64,000 nucleotides of DNA from an uncultured Eubacterium sp. (lineage in GTDB: Bacteria; Bacillota; Clostridia; Lachnospirales; Lachnospiraceae), in the NCBI GenBank assembly GCA_958446835.1, contig CAUCXT010000001.1:62001-126000 (forward strand), given 5' to 3'. The notes beneath the pieces are model-generated. The model searched no databases and was not told where the DNA came from. It was given only the letters and a program-made list of their open reading frames with translations. A program made the position numbers and the translations under genes. Below, in pieces: positions 25,594-34,479 of the stretch (position 1 is its first letter; each line of letters starts with the position of its first letter).

Positions 25594-25640
25594 TATAAAA
25601 ACCCGAACACATCCAAAATATGACATGTCCGGGTTCTTTA
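25594..25640 (-). terminator. Terminator downstream of pheT
   Basis: On the minus strand AACCCGGACAT pairs with ATGTGTTCGGGTT (25600-25635, about 12-base loop), followed by TTTATA. It lies 25 bases after the pheT stop and closes the pheST operon. Confidence 0.75.
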
Positions 25641-25659
25641 TACATACAATTCAGAACAA

Positions 25660-28071
25660 TCAGCTTCTCATAAGTGCGCCATATACATCTTTGAGAGTAT
25701 TCACAATACTGTCAACAGCCTTGTCCGTCATCTCATCAGTTACGTCTGCCTCATGGGATGCAAATACGATTCTGAATGCCATACTCTTCTTGCCAAATCC
25801 AAGCTTCTCGCTCTCGAAAATATCAAAAAGGTCAACCTCTGCTACAAGCGAATCCGCCTTCTCGATGGTAGCAATTATATCTCCGCACTCAACCTTCTTG
25901 TCAACTATCATAGCGATATCCCTGCTGGTCTTTGCAAATGTCGACTCAGGTGTGTAGGTAATCTCCTCCTTGAACTTGGTCTTTAAGACATCATAATTGA
26001 GCTCAGCAATAAAAATCTTTGTGTCATTCTTCTTGTCCTTGGCAATAGCCATCGAATCAACGACATCATATCTTAGCTGTCCGAATGTACCTATCAATGT
26101 GCCATCACAGTAAACCTGCGCCGTTCTTCCCGGATGGAGATAAGGGACATTTCCTCTCTTATAGGTAAACTTTATATTATTATAGGAAGCAAAATTTTCA
26201 AGCGTCTCCTTCATTGTGAAGAAATCCTCCTCAGAGCCCGAAGTACCAAGGCATAAGGTCTTGACCTCATCAGGAGCCTCCGTGAGCGGAAGTGACTTAG
26301 GAATATATACATTTGCAAGCTCAAAGAAACGCAGGTCTGTGTTTCCGTTCTTGATATTGTTCTCGATAGCCCTTACCATAGCCGGTGCCATAAGAGTTCT
26401 CATTATGCTCAAATTCTCTGTTATAGGATTTAAAATCTCTATAACCTTTCTCTCCTTCGCATCGGCAGGAATTAAGAACTCATCGAACTCATCCTTGGAG
26501 GTCATGGCAATAGTCTGAATCTCATAGTAACCCTGTGTGCAGAGGAAGTTCTTTACTGAAAGCTCCTTGCTCTGAGTAGCATTAAGTCCTCCGTTGGTTA
26601 CCAACGCCTCCCCTAAGAATGTAGGAACAACCTTGTCATATCCGTACTCTCTTATTATCTCCTCAGCGATATCCTGATAATTCTCAATGTCCTCACGATA
26701 ACGTGGAACCGCAAGCGTCATAACTCCGTCCGATAACTCAACCTCGAACGCAAGGTTCTTAAGTATTCTTACCATATCCTCCTCAGGTACCTCAATGCCC
26801 AGTACATAGTTTACCTTTGCTGTAGGAACCTTTATAACTCTCTTCTCTGTAGAAGCACCTGCTGTGACATCAAAATGAGTGGAGCTTACCTTCGCTACTC
26901 CAAGTGTTGTAACAAGATTGAGTGCTCTTGCCATACCACATTCAACAGAATACTCATCAATACCCTTCTCATAACGTGAAGCAGCATCAGACTGTAAGCC
27001 AAGTCCTCTGGCTGTCTTTCTCACGTTATCCTTCATAAACTTAGCCGACTCAAAGAGAACCTCCCTCGTGTTCTCGGTAATCTCACTGTTAAGACCACCC
27101 ATTACACCTGCAAGTCCGACTGCCTTCACCTTGTCGCAGATGAGAAGATTGTTATGTGTGAGCACTCTCTCCTTGCCATCAAGTGTGACAAGCTTCTCTC
27201 CATCCTCAGCTCTTCTGACAACAATCGATGAGCCCTCAAGTGTGTTGAGGTCAAATGCATGCATTGGCTGTCCAATCTCAACAAGAACGTAGTTGGTTAT
27301 ATCAACCATCGCGTTTATAGCATTGTGTCCGACTGCAATAAGTCTTCTCTTCATCCAGAGCGGGGATTCCTTATACTGAACATCATATACATAATGTCCT
27401 AAATATCTTGGACAGATATCCTGACTCTCAACAGTCACGTTGATTTCTGGCTTTGTCACCTCATCACAGGTATAGCTCATATCAGGAAGCTTGATTTCCT
27501 TTCCAAGGAATGCTGCCACCTCGCGCGCAAGACCAAGAACAGACTGGCAATCAGGTCTGTTTGCCGTAACGGAGATATCAAATACATAGTCATCAAGTCC
27601 AAGATAGGTCTTTATATCCTCTCCTACAGGTGCATCCTCATCAAGAATCATAATACCGTTTACATCAGCTCCCTTGTACCAGTCCTTATCAAGACCTAAC
27701 TCTCCGCCTGAACAGAGCATACCGTAGGACATCATATCCTTCATCTTTCTAGGTGTAATCTCCATTCCGTTAGGAAGCTTGGCCCCAACTATACATGCCG
27801 GAACCTTGGCACCCTGAAATACATTATCGGCACCGGTAAGAATAAGGTGGTCATGTCCCTGCTCCCCGCAGTCAATGTGACAGATGTAAAGGTGTGTTCC
27901 CTCATACTTCTCTATAGAAGTAACCTGTCCTACATAAACCTTCTCGATATTCTCACCAAGATATTCAACTCCCTCAACCTCAAAACCTGCACCGAAGAAC
28001 TTCTTCTCAAGCTCCTGTGGAGTGACATCTATATCTACATAATCCTTTAACCAACTAAGTAATACTTTCAT
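25660..28071 (-). CDS. pheT: Phenylalanyl-tRNA synthetase beta subunit
   Basis: This 803-residue subunit of the (alpha-beta)2 enzyme has the bacterial layout. An N-terminal tRNA-binding (EMAP-like) domain comes first (residues 40-150, with GADNVFQGAKVPAC). Then come B1/B5 domains, the B3/B4 editing domain (SVTANRPDCQSVLGLAREVAAF), the class II-like core (ENYQDIAEEIIREYGYDKV) and the C-terminal ferredoxin-fold anticodon-binding domain (TFAKTSRDIAMIVDKKV...). It starts at ATG (28071) behind CGGAG, 21 bases after pheS. It is controlled by the upstream T-box and has normal length. Confidence 0.97.
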   Translation of the reverse strand: MKVLLSWLKDYVDIDVTPQELEKKFFGAGFEVEGVEYLGENIEKVYVGQVTSIEKYEGTHLYICHIDCGEQGHDHLILTGADNVFQGAKVPACIVGAKLPNGMEITPRKMKDMMSYGMLCSGGELGLDKDWYKGADVNGIMILDEDAPVGEDIKTYLGLDDYVFDISVTANRPDCQSVLGLAREVAAFLGKEIKLPDMSYTCDEVTKPEINVTVESQDICPRYLGHYVYDVQYKESPLWMKRRLIAVGHNAINAMVDITNYVLVEIGQPMHAFDLNTLEGSSIVVRRAEDGEKLVTLDGKERVLTHNNLLICDKVKAVGLAGVMGGLNSEITENTREVLFESAKFMKDNVRKTARGLGLQSDAASRYEKGIDEYSVECGMARALNLVTTLGVAKVSSTHFDVTAGASTEKRVIKVPTAKVNYVLGIEVPEEDMVRILKNLAFEVELSDGVMTLAVPRYREDIENYQDIAEEIIREYGYDKVVPTFLGEALVTNGGLNATQSKELSVKNFLCTQGYYEIQTIAMTSKDEFDEFLIPADAKERKVIEILNPITENLSIMRTLMAPAMVRAIENNIKNGNTDLRFFELANVYIPKSLPLTEAPDEVKTLCLGTSGSEEDFFTMKETLENFASYNNIKFTYKRGNVPYLHPGRTAQVYCDGTLIGTFGQLRYDVVDSMAIAKDKKNDTKIFIAELNYDVLKTKFKEEITYTPESTFAKTSRDIAMIVDKKVECGDIIATIEKADSLVAEVDLFDIFESEKLGFGKKSMAFRIVFASHEADVTDEMTDKAVDSIVNTLKDVYGALMRS

Positions 28072-28092
28072 ATCTATTCTCCGTTTCTGCTG

Positions 28093-29112
28093 TTATGCCT
28101 TGAACTGCTTTAAGAAATCAATGTCATTCTCAAAAAGCTTGCCCATGTGATTGATACCATACTTAAGCATTGCTATACGCTCGATACCGATACCGAATGC
28201 AAGTCCCGAATACTCCTCAGAATCGATTCCACAGTTTTCAAGAACCTTCTTATTTACAATACCGCCGCCAAGAACCTCAATCCAGCCTGTGCCCTTGCAG
28301 AGCGAACAGCCGCAGCCACCACACTTGAAGCAGCTTACATCGACCTCAACAGATGGCTCCGTGAATGGGAAATATGATGGACGAAGTCTTGTCTTTACAT
28401 CCCCTGTGAAAAGCTTCTTCACGAATTCATCAAGCATACCCTGAAGGTCACAGAGTGTAATGTGCTTGTCAACTACAAGTCCCTCCATCTGGCTGAACAT
28501 AGGTGAATGTGTAGCGTCCGAATCCGAACGGAATACCTTGCCCGGCACAAGAACCTTGATAGGCGGCTTCTTAGCATCCATGGTACGAATCTGTCCCGGT
28601 GAGGTGTGAGTACGAAGGAGCAGATCATCCGTAAGCCAGAAAGTATCCTGCATATCTCTTGAAGGGTGATCCTTCAATACATTGAGTCTTGTAAAGTTGT
28701 GGTCATCATCCTCAATCTCAGGTCCCTCAAAAATCTCAAAGCCCATTCCTGCGAACACATTTATCATCTCATACTTAACCGCTGTGAGTGGATGAAGATT
28801 TCCCATAGGACGTGTCTTGACCGGAACTGTGACATCTATAGTCTCTCTCTCATACTTCTGCTGTAACTCAAGAGCTTCTATCTCCTTCTTCTTCTCATCA
28901 TACTTTTCCTGAACCCAGCTCTTAACATCATTTACGAACTGACCGTATGCCTTCTTCTCCTCCTTGGCAACCTCCTTGATTCCGTTCATAAGTCCCTGAA
29001 CAGAACCGTTCTTGCTGAGGTAAGTCTTCCATACTTCTGAGAGCTGACTCTCAGATCTGGCAGTCTCAATGTCATTTAAGAATTTCTTCTTCAAATCATC
29101 TGCATTAAACAT
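28093..29112 (-). CDS. pheS: Phenylalanyl-tRNA synthetase alpha subunit
   Basis: This 339-residue catalytic subunit of PheRS begins with a coiled-coil tRNA-binding arm (residues 1-90). Class II motifs follow: HPLTAVKYEMINVFAGMGF, then DTFWLTDDLLLRTHTSPGQIRTM, and the final GIGIERIAMLKYGI. A cysteine-rich segment (SCFKCGGCGCSLCKGTGW) matches the zinc-knuckle-like insertion seen in Firmicute PheS. It starts at ATG (29112) behind AAGGAG. It is first in the pheST operon, immediately after a T-box leader. Confidence 0.97.
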   Translation of the reverse strand: MFNADDLKKKFLNDIETARSESQLSEVWKTYLSKNGSVQGLMNGIKEVAKEEKKAYGQFVNDVKSWVQEKYDEKKKEIEALELQQKYERETIDVTVPVKTRPMGNLHPLTAVKYEMINVFAGMGFEIFEGPEIEDDDHNFTRLNVLKDHPSRDMQDTFWLTDDLLLRTHTSPGQIRTMDAKKPPIKVLVPGKVFRSDSDATHSPMFSQMEGLVVDKHITLCDLQGMLDEFVKKLFTGDVKTRLRPSYFPFTEPSVEVDVSCFKCGGCGCSLCKGTGWIEVLGGGIVNKKVLENCGIDSEEYSGLAFGIGIERIAMLKYGINHMGKLFENDIDFLKQFKA

Positions 29113-29138
29113 GTCATTTTCTCCTTTTTCTTTGAACT

Positions 29139-29476
29139 AAAAAAGCCCCGCCCCTCTGATAAACAAAAGAGGGACGAGGCATAATCTCGCGGTACCACCC
29201 TGATTCCCGGAATAAATCCGGACACTCAACTAATGCGTAACGTGCATGTACGTCACTCTCTACAAGCAACCCTTCAAGAGTGCAGCTCCAACGGGAACTT
29301 AAACAGCTATCTGAACCTAAAGCGGGCTTCCAGCCGATGACCCACTCTCTCTGTCGGAAAATATCTGTCTACTGCATTATAAAAATATAATCTTCGTTTT
29401 CACAGCCTTTACTTTATACTATTGATAAACCTCATTGTTGAATATTCAACGCCTGCCGGCAAAACATCCAACAACC
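29139..29476 (-). ncRNA. T-box leader of pheST (tRNA-Phe-sensing)
   Basis: The conserved T-box AGGGTGGTACCGCG is at 29188-29201. Downstream, a 12-bp terminator stem (29169-29180 with 29145-29156) ends in six T (29139-29144). Upstream, the Stem I region holds AGTA and AGAGAG motifs and, at the right distance, a UUC triplet (29313-29315, followed by A) that is the best specifier candidate for phenylalanine. Uncharged tRNA-Phe would stabilise the antiterminator and allow pheST transcription. Confidence 0.93.
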
Positions 29477-29482
29477 TATTAA

Positions 29483-29510
29483 AGTTTATCACAGCAGAGT
29501 AATTTGTCAA
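29483..29510 (-). promoter_or_regulatory. Promoter of the pheST T-box transcript
   Basis: On the minus strand TTGACA (29505-29510) is followed after 16 bases by TAAACT (29483-29488). The -35 lies directly after the stop codon of the upstream lipoprotein gene. Confidence 0.6.
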
Positions 29511-29512
29511 GC

Positions 29513-30289
29513 TTATTTTTCATCCTGCTTGACCGTAACCGGCATTTTTCCTAAAAAATCACTGTCCGAACATACAACATCGGTATCATTGTCGATGACC
29601 AATGCATAATTGACAAGCTCAAATCCGCCCGCGTCATCCGACCAGTTGTACTGCAAAATAGCCTTTACAAGCACATACTCCTCTTCGTACGGCTCATGGT
29701 TATTTCTCCCATAGAATGTGACCAGCACGCTTCCATCCTCAAGTACAGCGGGAAGCTGCGGATACATGTACATCAATCCCGATTCGTATTCCGCCCTCTT
29801 CTCATCACTGAGCTTCTTTTCTTTCAGGTTCTGCACAATCCATTCCTTCTGTTCATCCGAAACCCTGATATTATAATTATTTTCCTGCACATTTCCCGGC
29901 ATAAGATGTATCCATCCACCTCTCACATCGTCATAAAATGCAAGATAGGACCAGGATTCACTGCCGCCTCCGTCGCCTCCATACAGAACGGTCTCTGCAT
30001 TGCCATCCGCATCGATATCGCTATCCACGGCATAGTTCTCACGGCAATGTGTGTAATTCCACTGTGGATACGGGTCATCGGCAGCCGGTGTCCAGTCCGC
30101 GTCCAGCCCATAATTATCTACGGCGTAGCTCATATACACATCCTCCGAAGGCTCCGCACCCACCGAACGCGCATACTCACTGTTGAATACATTATTGAAA
30201 CTCTCAATGTTATTTACATCCGCCTTATTGCAGCCTGTACACTGAATTATACAAAATAATATTGGTATAATGTATAATGATTTTCTCAA
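29513..30289 (-). CDS. Lipoprotein of unknown function
   Basis: This 258-residue protein starts at a TTG (30289) 11 bases after AGGAG. A hydrophobic start runs into a lipobox (IIQCTGC near residue 20), so a lipid-anchored extracellular protein is predicted. The mature part has a DSDIDADGNAETVLYGGDGG segment resembling an FG-GAP or calcium-loop-like turn, and then mixed alpha/beta sequence. No family is recognised. It is 38 bases downstream of the DUF3877-like gene on the same strand, in the truA transcription unit. The pheST promoter begins at its end. Confidence 0.7.
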   Translation of the reverse strand: MRKSLYIIPILFCIIQCTGCNKADVNNIESFNNVFNSEYARSVGAEPSEDVYMSYAVDNYGLDADWTPAADDPYPQWNYTHCRENYAVDSDIDADGNAETVLYGGDGGGSESWSYLAFYDDVRGGWIHLMPGNVQENNYNIRVSDEQKEWIVQNLKEKKLSDEKRAEYESGLMYMYPQLPAVLEDGSVLVTFYGRNNHEPYEEEYVLVKAILQYNWSDDAGGFELVNYALVIDNDTDVVCSDSDFLGKMPVTVKQDEK

Positions 30290-30327
30290 TTTGGGTCACG
30301 CTCCTATCTTTATTCAAAATATTTTTT

Positions 30328-30894
30328 CTAGAACAGGTCCCTGTAATCCTCCGGCAAAAATCTGTGATATATTATGTGGCAGCCTTCGTCCTTGAAGCAG
30401 TAATAGTACTCATCACCGGCTGTATCGGAAGTATCATCGTCTGAATGTTCAAAATACACAACGTAGTCAAACTCATCATCCTTAGCCTTCTCAATGACCA
30501 CATTTTTTGAATATTTACGGAACAAATCAAATATTCCCTGCATTGTGCAGTCATGCCCTCCGACATAGGCTATCAGCTCGCCAAGGAAGCTGTCCGGCGT
30601 GGCATTCTCATGCACATATCTTCCGCCCTCCTTTGGAATAAGGAAACAAAAGCGCCCATTATGCTGTGTCACCTCCACAGCTCCAAGCTTTCCCTTAAAC
30701 TCATCAGGCTGTTTTTCCGGCTGTAATCTGGCAAGCATTGCCTCAGCGCTATCGTCCGTTCCGAAGAAGTGGTTTAGCGATGAGAGCGGATAATACAGCC
30801 TCACCTCCTCTTCGCAATAGCCTAGCTTCATCTGCTGCTCCTTGATAATATCTATGAGATTCTTTTCTAATTTTGCATAGCCTGTGCTGTCCAT
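30328..30894 (-). CDS. Conserved hypothetical protein, DUF3877-like
   Basis: This 188-residue soluble protein starts at ATG (30894) behind GGAGG. The sequence KLEKNLIDIIKEQQMKLGY...VRLYYPLSSLNHFF looks like the DUF3877 group of Lachnospiraceae proteins, but this is from memory of the pattern and not a search. The C-terminal part is acidic and Tyr-rich, with a possible Cys/His pair (YYCFKDEGCHIIYHRF). It sits 12 bases after truA and 38 before a lipoprotein gene. The function is unknown. Confidence 0.65.
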   Translation of the reverse strand: MDSTGYAKLEKNLIDIIKEQQMKLGYCEEEVRLYYPLSSLNHFFGTDDSAEAMLARLQPEKQPDEFKGKLGAVEVTQHNGRFCFLIPKEGGRYVHENATPDSFLGELIAYVGGHDCTMQGIFDLFRKYSKNVVIEKAKDDEFDYVVYFEHSDDDTSDTAGDEYYYCFKDEGCHIIYHRFLPEDYRDLF

Positions 30895-30906
30895 ATTTAT
30901 GCCTCC

Positions 30907-31797
30907 TTAATATTCTACCCTATATAAAAACAATCCCTCCGCAGGTGCCATATAAGGAACACGCTTTCTGTCGCGGCTCTCAAATATCTCATCCACCACA
31001 TTCGCGGAAGCCTCTCCCATGCCGACAGCCAACAGCGTTCCGACAATAAGTCTGACCGTGTGGTATAGAAAGCCGTTGCCACGGAAAATCATTTCAATAT
31101 AACTGCCTTGAACAGCAGGTATATCGCCAATACGTGCTTCATCCGCATAGTTGCCATCATTATCTATATTCTCACTGCATAATCTAAACTCAATACTGTC
31201 AATCCGCCTTATCGTGCTCTTTTTAGATTTGTTGTCCGAAAATCCCTGAAAATCATGCTCACCGATAAATTTTTCAGACGCAGACCTCATCCTCTCTATA
31301 TCAAGCTGCTCCGGATGTTCAAGCTGCACCATATACTTTCTTCCGAACACGTCGCGCTTTCTGTCAAGACTTATATAGTAGCGGTATTCCTTTTCCACTG
31401 CGTTAAGTCTTGCATGGAAACGGTTGTCCGCCTGCTCAAGAGTGAGTATCCTGATGTCCTCCGGAAGGAATGAATTGAGCTCATCCTTTATTTTTTCAAC
31501 AGCATTGACTTTCAGACTGCCATCTTCCTTATCAGAACTCTTATTATTATTTTGCACCCCTTCTATTTTATCTATTGAGGCTCCCGGATAATCAACCTTG
31601 AAATTAGCCACCTGTCCGACAGCGTGAACCCCCGCGTCGGTTCTCCCGGAACCGTGAAGCTCTGTCTCCTGTCCAAAATACTTAGAAAGAATCTCCTCTA
31701 TCTTTCCCTGTATGGTATTTTTCGTATTCCCCTGCTTCTGCCAGCCATTGTAGCGCGTTCCGTCATACTGCAATATCATTTTATAATTAACTATCAT
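30907..31797 (-). CDS. truA: tRNA pseudouridine synthase A
   Basis: This enzyme modifies U38-U40 in the anticodon stem-loop of tRNAs. The catalytic Asp lies in GRTDAGVHAVGQV near residue 53. Other signatures are LQYDGTRYNGWQKQ at the start, FHARLNAVEKEYRYYI and FLYHTVRLIVGTLLAVG near the end. At 296 residues it is about 50 longer than usual. The extra length comes mainly from a polar Asn/Lys/Ser-rich insertion around residues 78-105 and another short one near 210. It starts at ATG (31797) behind GGAG. It is followed closely by the DUF3877-like and lipoprotein genes. Confidence 0.94.
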   Translation of the reverse strand: MIVNYKMILQYDGTRYNGWQKQGNTKNTIQGKIEEILSKYFGQETELHGSGRTDAGVHAVGQVANFKVDYPGASIDKIEGVQNNNKSSDKEDGSLKVNAVEKIKDELNSFLPEDIRILTLEQADNRFHARLNAVEKEYRYYISLDRKRDVFGRKYMVQLEHPEQLDIERMRSASEKFIGEHDFQGFSDNKSKKSTIRRIDSIEFRLCSENIDNDGNYADEARIGDIPAVQGSYIEMIFRGNGFLYHTVRLIVGTLLAVGMGEASANVVDEIFESRDRKRVPYMAPAEGLFLYRVEY

Positions 31798-31922
31798 TTT
31801 TTCTCCATTTCTTATCCATATAACCTTTCAATCTAAGCTTAAGTATATCATCCGGTTATTATATTTTCAATTATTACATAATTTTCAGTTTACATCCGTT
31901 TCATGTAAATATATCGATTTAC

Positions 31923-31968
31923 AAAAAAGACTTCACGCACAGCTAAAAATCACTGTGCATGAAGTCTT
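31923..31968 (-). terminator. Terminator of thrS
   Basis: A 16-bp stem (31927-31942 with 31953-31968), with one G-U pair on the minus strand, is followed there by six T. It lies 18 bases after the thrS stop. Confidence 0.85.
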
Positions 31969-31986
31969 ATAATTAAATCTTAAATA

Positions 31987-33762
31987 CTATTTTGCGGCAG
32001 CCGGATTGAGCTTCTTAGTAGCAATCTCGTCCTTAAGCATTGCAAGGAAATCATCCTTAGATACTGTTGTTGAGTTCTGCTCGCCGTGAAGTCTGTAGCT
32101 CACAGTCTTGTCATTAGCCTCGTTCTTGCCAAGCACGATAAGATAAGGTGTCTTTTTAACCTGCGCCTCACGTACTCTGTAGCCAAGCTTCTCATTTCTC
32201 TCGTCAATCTCAACTCTGATTCCGTTAGAAGCAAGGTAATCGTAGAGCTCATGTGAGTAAGCGTTAAGCTCCTCATCCTCGTTCTTAACAGGAAGAATAA
32301 CTGCCTGTACAGGGGCAAGCCACAATGGAAGGTTACCCTTAGTCTCCTCAAGGATGTAAGCCATGAATCTGTCAAGTGAACCAAGGATTGCTCTGTGGAG
32401 AACAACAGGTGTCTTTTTCTGACCATCCTTGTCAACATAAGTTAAGTTGAACTTAGCCGGGAGACAGAAGTCAAGCTGGCATGTTGAGAGTGTGTACTCA
32501 TTACCTACAGCAGGCTTAACATTTACATCAAGCTTAGGTCCGTAGAATGCTGCCTCGCCGATTTCCTCTGTGTACTCGATTCCAAGGTCATTTAATACCT
32601 TTCTGAGTGCATTCTCTGCATTGTTCCACATCTCATCGTCATCGTGGTACTTAACCTTATCCTCAGGGTCTCTGAGTGAAAGAACACATCTGTAATCTGT
32701 GATTCCGAAATCCTTGTATGTGTCAAATATAAGGTCAACAACCTTAGAAAATTCAGACTCAATCTGCTCAGGTGTAACGAAAAGATGTGCGTCATTCTGG
32801 CAGAAATGTCTTCCTCTCTCGATTCCCTTGAGAGTACCGCTCGCCTCGAATCTGAAGTCATGCGCTATCTCACCTATTCTTATAGGTAAATCCTTGTATG
32901 AATGCATCTTGTTAGCATAAATCATCATGTGATGAGGGCAGTTCATAGGTCTGAGCACGAATGACTCTCCCTCAACCTCCATAGCAGGGAACATGTTCTC
33001 CTTATAGTGATCCCAGTGGCCGGATGTCTTGTAAAGGTTGACTGTACCTACACAAGGTGTCATAACGTGAAGATAGCCAAGCTTTCTCTCCTTAGCCTTG
33101 ATATAGTTCTCAAGCTCCTGCCATACTGTGTAGCCCTTTGGTAAGAACATAGGAAGTCCGCGTCCGATGAGGTCATCAGTCATAAAGATTTCCATTTCCT
33201 TGCCAATCTTTCTGTGGTCACGCTCCTTAGCCTCCTCAAGTAACTTAAGGTGCTCCTCAAGCTCCTCGGCAGTCGGGAAACATACACCGTATATTCTCTG
33301 CATAACATGATTGTTAGCGTCACCCTTCCAGTAAACGCCTGAGTACTTTACAAGCTTGAAGTTCTTGCAAAGCTTTGTGTTATCCACATGAGGTCCACGG
33401 CAGAGGTCTGTGAAATCGCCCTGATCGTAGACTGTGATGTTGCCGTCCTCAAGTCCGTTTATAAGGTCAAGCTTGTACATATCGTCCTTGAACATCTCAA
33501 GGGCTTCCGCCTTAGATACCTCTCTTCTGAAAATCTTCTTGCCTTCCTTGCAGACCTTCTTCATCTCCTTCTCGATAGCTGCGATAATCTCATCATTTAC
33601 AGCCACATCTCCAAGGTCGATATCGTAGTAAAATCCTTCCTTTACAACAGGTCCTACCCAGAACTTCGCATTAGGGTAAAGGTGCTTAACAGCCTGTGCC
33701 ATAACATGTGCACATGAATGGTTGAGAGTATTCAGTCTCTCATCTGCTTTAAAATCTACCAT
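31987..33762 (-). CDS. thrS: Threonyl-tRNA synthetase lacking the TGS domain
   Basis: The protein is 591 residues from ATG 33762, which has AAGGAG upstream; the longer open frame runs back into the terminator stem of the leader and is not translated. The protein begins almost at once with the editing domain (LNHSCAHVMAQAVKHLYP), so the N-terminal TGS/ubiquitin-like domain of typical ThrRS (about 640 residues) is absent. The catalytic core is complete: MNCPHHMMIY with the zinc Cys, HDFRFEASG, FCQNDAHLF, and motif 3 ending HRAILGSLDRFMAYILEE. The anticodon-binding domain follows. Regulation is by a T-box leader. The missing domain is real in this frame, since no in-frame coding sequence lies upstream. 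Confidence 0.95.
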   Translation of the reverse strand: MVDFKADERLNTLNHSCAHVMAQAVKHLYPNAKFWVGPVVKEGFYYDIDLGDVAVNDEIIAAIEKEMKKVCKEGKKIFRREVSKAEALEMFKDDMYKLDLINGLEDGNITVYDQGDFTDLCRGPHVDNTKLCKNFKLVKYSGVYWKGDANNHVMQRIYGVCFPTAEELEEHLKLLEEAKERDHRKIGKEMEIFMTDDLIGRGLPMFLPKGYTVWQELENYIKAKERKLGYLHVMTPCVGTVNLYKTSGHWDHYKENMFPAMEVEGESFVLRPMNCPHHMMIYANKMHSYKDLPIRIGEIAHDFRFEASGTLKGIERGRHFCQNDAHLFVTPEQIESEFSKVVDLIFDTYKDFGITDYRCVLSLRDPEDKVKYHDDDEMWNNAENALRKVLNDLGIEYTEEIGEAAFYGPKLDVNVKPAVGNEYTLSTCQLDFCLPAKFNLTYVDKDGQKKTPVVLHRAILGSLDRFMAYILEETKGNLPLWLAPVQAVILPVKNEDEELNAYSHELYDYLASNGIRVEIDERNEKLGYRVREAQVKKTPYLIVLGKNEANDKTVSYRLHGEQNSTTVSKDDFLAMLKDEIATKKLNPAAAK

Positions 33763-33814
33763 TTTAAAAATCTCCTTATAATTTTTTACCAAATTTACGC
33801 AAATACACACATAC

Positions 33815-34087
33815 AAAAAGCCCCTTATACAGTGGCTTTCCATCTGTATAAGGGGCGAATATACATATCCGCGGTTCCACCCTTATTATTCTCATTGAAC
33901 TTTGTACGAATACAATATATCATCATACATCAACAGGAATATCTCTTTGTGATGATAACGGAATCACCGTGCCGTATTAAGGCCGCTCGGAGGTGGTCTT
34001 CCCGAAACAGTATTCTAAGGCACTCGCACCGAATGTGTCTCTCTCTGAAAAATCTTATCCCGGTACTCTTCTCGTCAACGCTTTACT
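33815..34087 (-). ncRNA. T-box leader of thrS (tRNA-Thr-sensing)
   Basis: The T-box AGGGTGGAACCGCG is at 33870-33883. A perfect 13-bp terminator stem (33820-33832 with 33844-33856) is followed by five T on the minus strand. Stem I contains GAAGAGTA and AGAGAGAG motifs, and an ACC triplet at 33995-33997 (or the overlapping 33992-33994) is the likely threonine specifier. It is the same architecture as the pheST leader. Confidence 0.93.
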
Positions 34088-34093
34088 TATGGA

Positions 34094-34122
34094 AGTATAT
34101 TTCAAAAATGTTGTAATGTCAA
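34094..34122 (-). promoter_or_regulatory. Promoter of the thrS T-box transcript
   Basis: On the minus strand TTGACA (34117-34122) and TATACT (34094-34099) are separated by 17 bases, a near-consensus sigma-A promoter just ahead of the leader. Confidence 0.8.
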
Positions 34123-34149
34123 CCCTGAATTTATATTTCAATTTTTACA

Positions 34150-34420
34150 TCACCATGATGACTTATGTATGATTGATAAATGGAATAAAATTCTCTCAAG
34201 ATTCGTCTGCTTTTTCTGCCATACAATATGCGACTCCGCTACCGTATCAGAATTCATGGCATATTCATGTAAATAATATGTCCCCGCAGCCACATCCTCA
34301 CCTATCGTGATATAGCCGCTGCATGACTGCACTGCACCTATAAAATAAAAACTACCAACAGCAGGGCTGCCTTACATATCAGTCCGGTATGGTCTTTTGT
34401 CTCATTCTGTATCATAATTT
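34150..34420 (-). pseudogene. Probable gene remnant between the HAD phosphatase and thrS genes
   Basis: Two minus-strand frames carry protein-like sequence. The upstream one starts MIQNETKDHTGLICKAALLL and ends after VVFIL. In a different frame the region reads GSFYFIGAVQSCSGYITIG, then EDVAAGTYYLHEYA, resembling the GEDIPAGTY-type module of small secreted proteins. The shift of frame and the lack of a good start suggest a broken gene, but the pieces are too short to assign. Nothing else is visible between 34123 and 34479. Confidence 0.3.
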
Positions 34421-34479
34421 TATCTGATTTCCTGTAAAAACTCGCCTGCCTATATACCACTATTACAATCACTGTTACA

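Noticed and set aside
33763..33843. 27-codon N-terminal extension of ThrRS.
   Set aside because: It would be encoded by the T-box terminator stem and lacks a ribosome site.
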